DNA from: CBDUEF01 sp018063485
Lineage (GTDB): Bacteria > Pseudomonadota > Alphaproteobacteria > Rhodobacterales > Rhodobacteraceae
Assembly (NCBI GenBank): GCA_037045435.1
Contig: JBAOID010000033.1
Coordinates: 1 to 64,000, forward strand
Reading direction: 5' to 3'
Length of the DNA: 64,000 nucleotides
Shown here in pieces: positions 62,162 through 64,000 of this stretch. Below the pieces are notes generated by a model, which was not told the origin of the DNA, searched no databases, and saw only the letters and a program-made list of their open reading frames with translations. Position numbers and translations under genes: made by a program. Position 1 is the first letter of the stretch. Each line of letters starts with the position of its first letter.

Positions 62162-62503
62162 TTATTGAAATTGCATCAGAAACGGCGGCTGCGGCCTTCG
62201 GGAAGCCGCAAGGTTCAGCCTTTGCCCCTTGTTGTCATAGGCCGCCAACCCGCTGACTGCGCGCCGAACATCTTCCAGCCGCCGGATCGCCGAACGAATC
62301 CCGCGCCCCATGGCGGAAAAGCAGACCGCATTTCGATCGGCCTTGCGCTGCAACTGCGCCAGTTGGCCCGCACCCATATTCGGTGCAAGATCGGCAAGCG
62401 CCGTTTCCAGCGCCGGGATCAATTCTGCCAACAAGATGAAATCGGCGCACTTCGCCGCGCCATAGGACGCATCAAGGAGGGCTTCAAGGGTTTCCTTTGT
62501 CAT
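62162..62503 (-). CDS. small helical protein, probably FlgN-type export chaperone
   Basis: This 113-aa, almost entirely helical protein has ETLEALLDASYGAAKCADFILLAELIPALETALADL in parts, QLAQLQRKADRNAVCFSAMGRGIRSAIRRLEDVRRA in parts, and a short polar tail. Size, helical pattern and position beside the rod-binding gene fit FlgN, which escorts FlgK and FlgL, but similarity is weak. The start overlaps the stop of the upstream gene by 4 bases. Confidence 0.6.
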   Translation of the reverse strand: MTKETLEALLDASYGAAKCADFILLAELIPALETALADLAPNMGAGQLAQLQRKADRNAVCFSAMGRGIRSAIRRLEDVRRAVSGLAAYDNKGQRLNLAASRRPQPPFLMQFQ

Positions 62504-62784
62504 TCCCGCGCCCTCTTTGTCATGGCATGAAACAGCATCTCAGCCAGACCTATCCCACCTTTGGCAACCATCATTTCCGCCTGCTTTTCCCGTAGAAAAG
62601 AGGCAAACTGCTGCTCGCCGATGCCACCGGAAAAGCTGCTGTCTTCTGATTCACCAAGCCCGGTGTAAGACAGCATTTCTGACAGGAAAGACGCCTCCAA
62701 CGCGCGTGCCTTGATCATCAATGGATCATCCTTTGGGGGCGACAATTCGGGTTTTGGCAAAGACAGTGTCGGGGAAATCTGCAT
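62500..62784 (-). CDS. rod-binding protein (FlgJ N-terminal domain only)
   Basis: This 94-aa protein corresponds to the rod-capping domain of FlgJ without the muramidase domain, as is normal in Rhodobacteraceae. It has ARALEASFLSEMLSYTGLG (family: A..FE..FL..ML), GGIGEQQFASFLREKQAEMMVAKGGIGLAEML in parts. It helps polymerise the rod through the cell wall; a separate hydrolase is needed. It overlaps the FlgN-like gene. Confidence 0.87.
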   Translation of the reverse strand: MQISPTLSLPKPELSPPKDDPLMIKARALEASFLSEMLSYTGLGESEDSSFSGGIGEQQFASFLREKQAEMMVAKGGIGLAEMLFHAMTKRARE

Positions 62785-62891
62785 TGAGTCCTCTGATCGG
62801 TTGCATTTTCTGCACTGTGCACCCTCTCAGTAAACAGGTGGTAACCAATTGGCCTTCATAACTCAGGGACAACGGCAGAAGTCGAAACCAG

Positions 62892-64000
62892 ATGATTCCA
62901 ATGTTTCAAACTTTTCAGATCAAGGCGATCAGCGCATCGGTTTCGGCAGACGCAACCCTGTCTGCAGAAACCGCAAACGAGCCGCATTTTGCGTTGACCA
63001 ATACCCCGGCAGAGCCCGAACAATCCGATGATCCTTCATCAACCATCTTGCAGGGGATGGTGCCGCTGAACCTGATGCCAGCCTTGCAGCCTCTACCAAC
63101 TGAAGCGCTGCCCGATGGCGCGGCATGGCCAGCCGAATCTGACCTGCCTCGGGCGGTCATTCCCAGCGCGAAAGCGGGAGGGGTAGAAACCCCGGTGGCA
63201 GAGCTTGCACCGCACGACAAGGCACCTGACAAGTCTGAAGCGCCGTCAACTGCGTTGGCACACCGGTCTGCACCTGCCGATGAACCCGCTGTCAATCCTG
63301 GATCTCCACAGCCTGCTTTGGCTGTTCCGGGGGCGGTTGAAACTGCGGTGCGCATCCGATGGGCGGATCACTCAACCAAGGAAGACGCCAAGTCGGCGAT
63401 GGTCAGGTCAGGGCAGCAGGCTGCCGACCAGGCCGAAATGCGGTTGACAGTTGCCGTCAAGCCATCCGTTCAACTGCCTCAACCAAGCTCGGTCTTATCG
63501 GTTTTCCCGCTTTTGGCGGAGGCGGATCAGGATTTTCAGGTCGAACCTGTTGGCGAAGGCTTCGGCCTGACGAACCTGCAATCGAACTCCGCTTTCACGA
63601 TCTCGGCGCCCACCGGTCAGAATACCTCTTTGCCAGCGATCAAGATCGCACACCTGCCCCTTCGACTTGTGGCGCAGGCCGCTACCGGGAATGACAGTCA
63701 GGCCGATCTGGCACTCAATCCCGAAGAACTGGGGCGCTTGCGCTTTGCCATGCAGCATCAGGACGGCAAGCTGACCGTGGTGCTCACCGCCGAACGCGCC
63801 TGATACGCTTGCGCTGTTGCGCCAAAACGCCCCGCAATTGCTGGCGGAATTCGTGGCAGCGGGATTTTCGGGCACTACGCTCAGCTTTGGTAAATGGGGC
63901 GGCGGTGAGAATCGCAACACCCACCCGCCCGAATCGGCAGAATTGGCTTCGGTTCAGACTGATGCCTTAGCTCCCCCCCCTCGCGAAGGCCCGGTTCGGG
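62892..64000 (+). pseudogene. fliK: flagellar hook-length control protein FliK, frameshifted and cut by the window end
   Basis: A long low-complexity N-terminal region rich in Ala, Pro and Glu is followed by the conserved FliK C-terminal core: DLALNPEELGRLRFAMQHQDGKLTVVLTAER (in parts). One extra base near 63799 then causes a stop; in the other frame the core goes on with PDTLALLRQNAPQLLAEFVAAGF and continues past 64000. FliK is exported and measures hook length. The main domain is otherwise intact, so a sequencing error is likely. Confidence 0.82.

Overview
The window is about 64 kb of GC-rich DNA from an alphaproteobacterium, most probably a member of the Rhodobacteraceae/Paracoccaceae (Roseobacter-Rhodobacter group). 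The evidence is the flagellar gene set with FlbT, FlaF and a DUF1217-type protein, the TctABC/TctDE uptake system, IS66 and IS110 elements, and many ABC importers for amines, amino acids and sugars. All family assignments are made by eye from motifs; no database search was run.

Layout. 1-4443: an amino-sugar (GalNAc/GlcNAc type) catabolic operon (agaS, ROK kinase, GatZ/KbaZ-like protein, nagA), starting in a (TTGGGG)n telomere-like tract at the window edge. 4632-11506: a PRC-barrel protein, the tripartite tricarboxylate transporter TctABC, its divergent two-component system TctDE and an extra periplasmic binding protein. 11602-12823: a decayed amino-acid ABC permease and unassigned DNA. 12824-22217: a peptide-type ABC importer (SBP, B, C, D, F), followed behind a palindromic promoter/operator by a P5C-reductase-like gene, a 595-aa protein joining a mutase-like barrel to a cobalamin-binding domain, a gamma-glutamylcyclotransferase-fold protein, and a convergent GntR regulator. 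I regard this cluster as the best candidate for an undescribed pathway.

22631-27015: tRNA-Thr(CGT), a hairpin repeat, and a nest of insertion sequences (truncated IS110, IS66-A, truncated IS66-B). 27114-34511: HIT protein, glycosyltransferase, sulfotransferase, FAD oxidoreductase, TSUP exporter and GH42 beta-galactosidase. 34601-45774: SDR, a sugar ABC importer with a glycosidase, an amino-acid ABC permease and SBP, a LacI regulator and a DeoR regulator. 45901-52953: a small orphan protein, a GntR/UTRA regulator and a fructosamine (Amadori product) operon in the style of frl/soc, with twin operators upstream. 53182-64000: a flagellar cluster (fliL, flgH, flgA, flgG, flgF, fliQ, fliE, flgC, flgB on the minus strand; fliI on plus; DUF1217, flbT, flaF, flagellin, a FlgN-like gene and a FlgJ-like gene on minus; fliK on plus, running off the end).

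An unusual number of otherwise well-conserved genes are broken by single-base indels or a single stop codon: nagA, an ABC permease remnant, the dipeptide SBP, dppF, the P5C-reductase-like gene, IS110, IS66 tnpC, the glycosyltransferase (twice), a sugar permease, a glycosidase, flgF, flagellin (three times) and fliK. Because core flagellar genes are among them, consensus sequencing error is the simplest explanation. Real decay cannot be excluded, and one lesion, a 16-bp tandem duplication at 11988, looks genuine.
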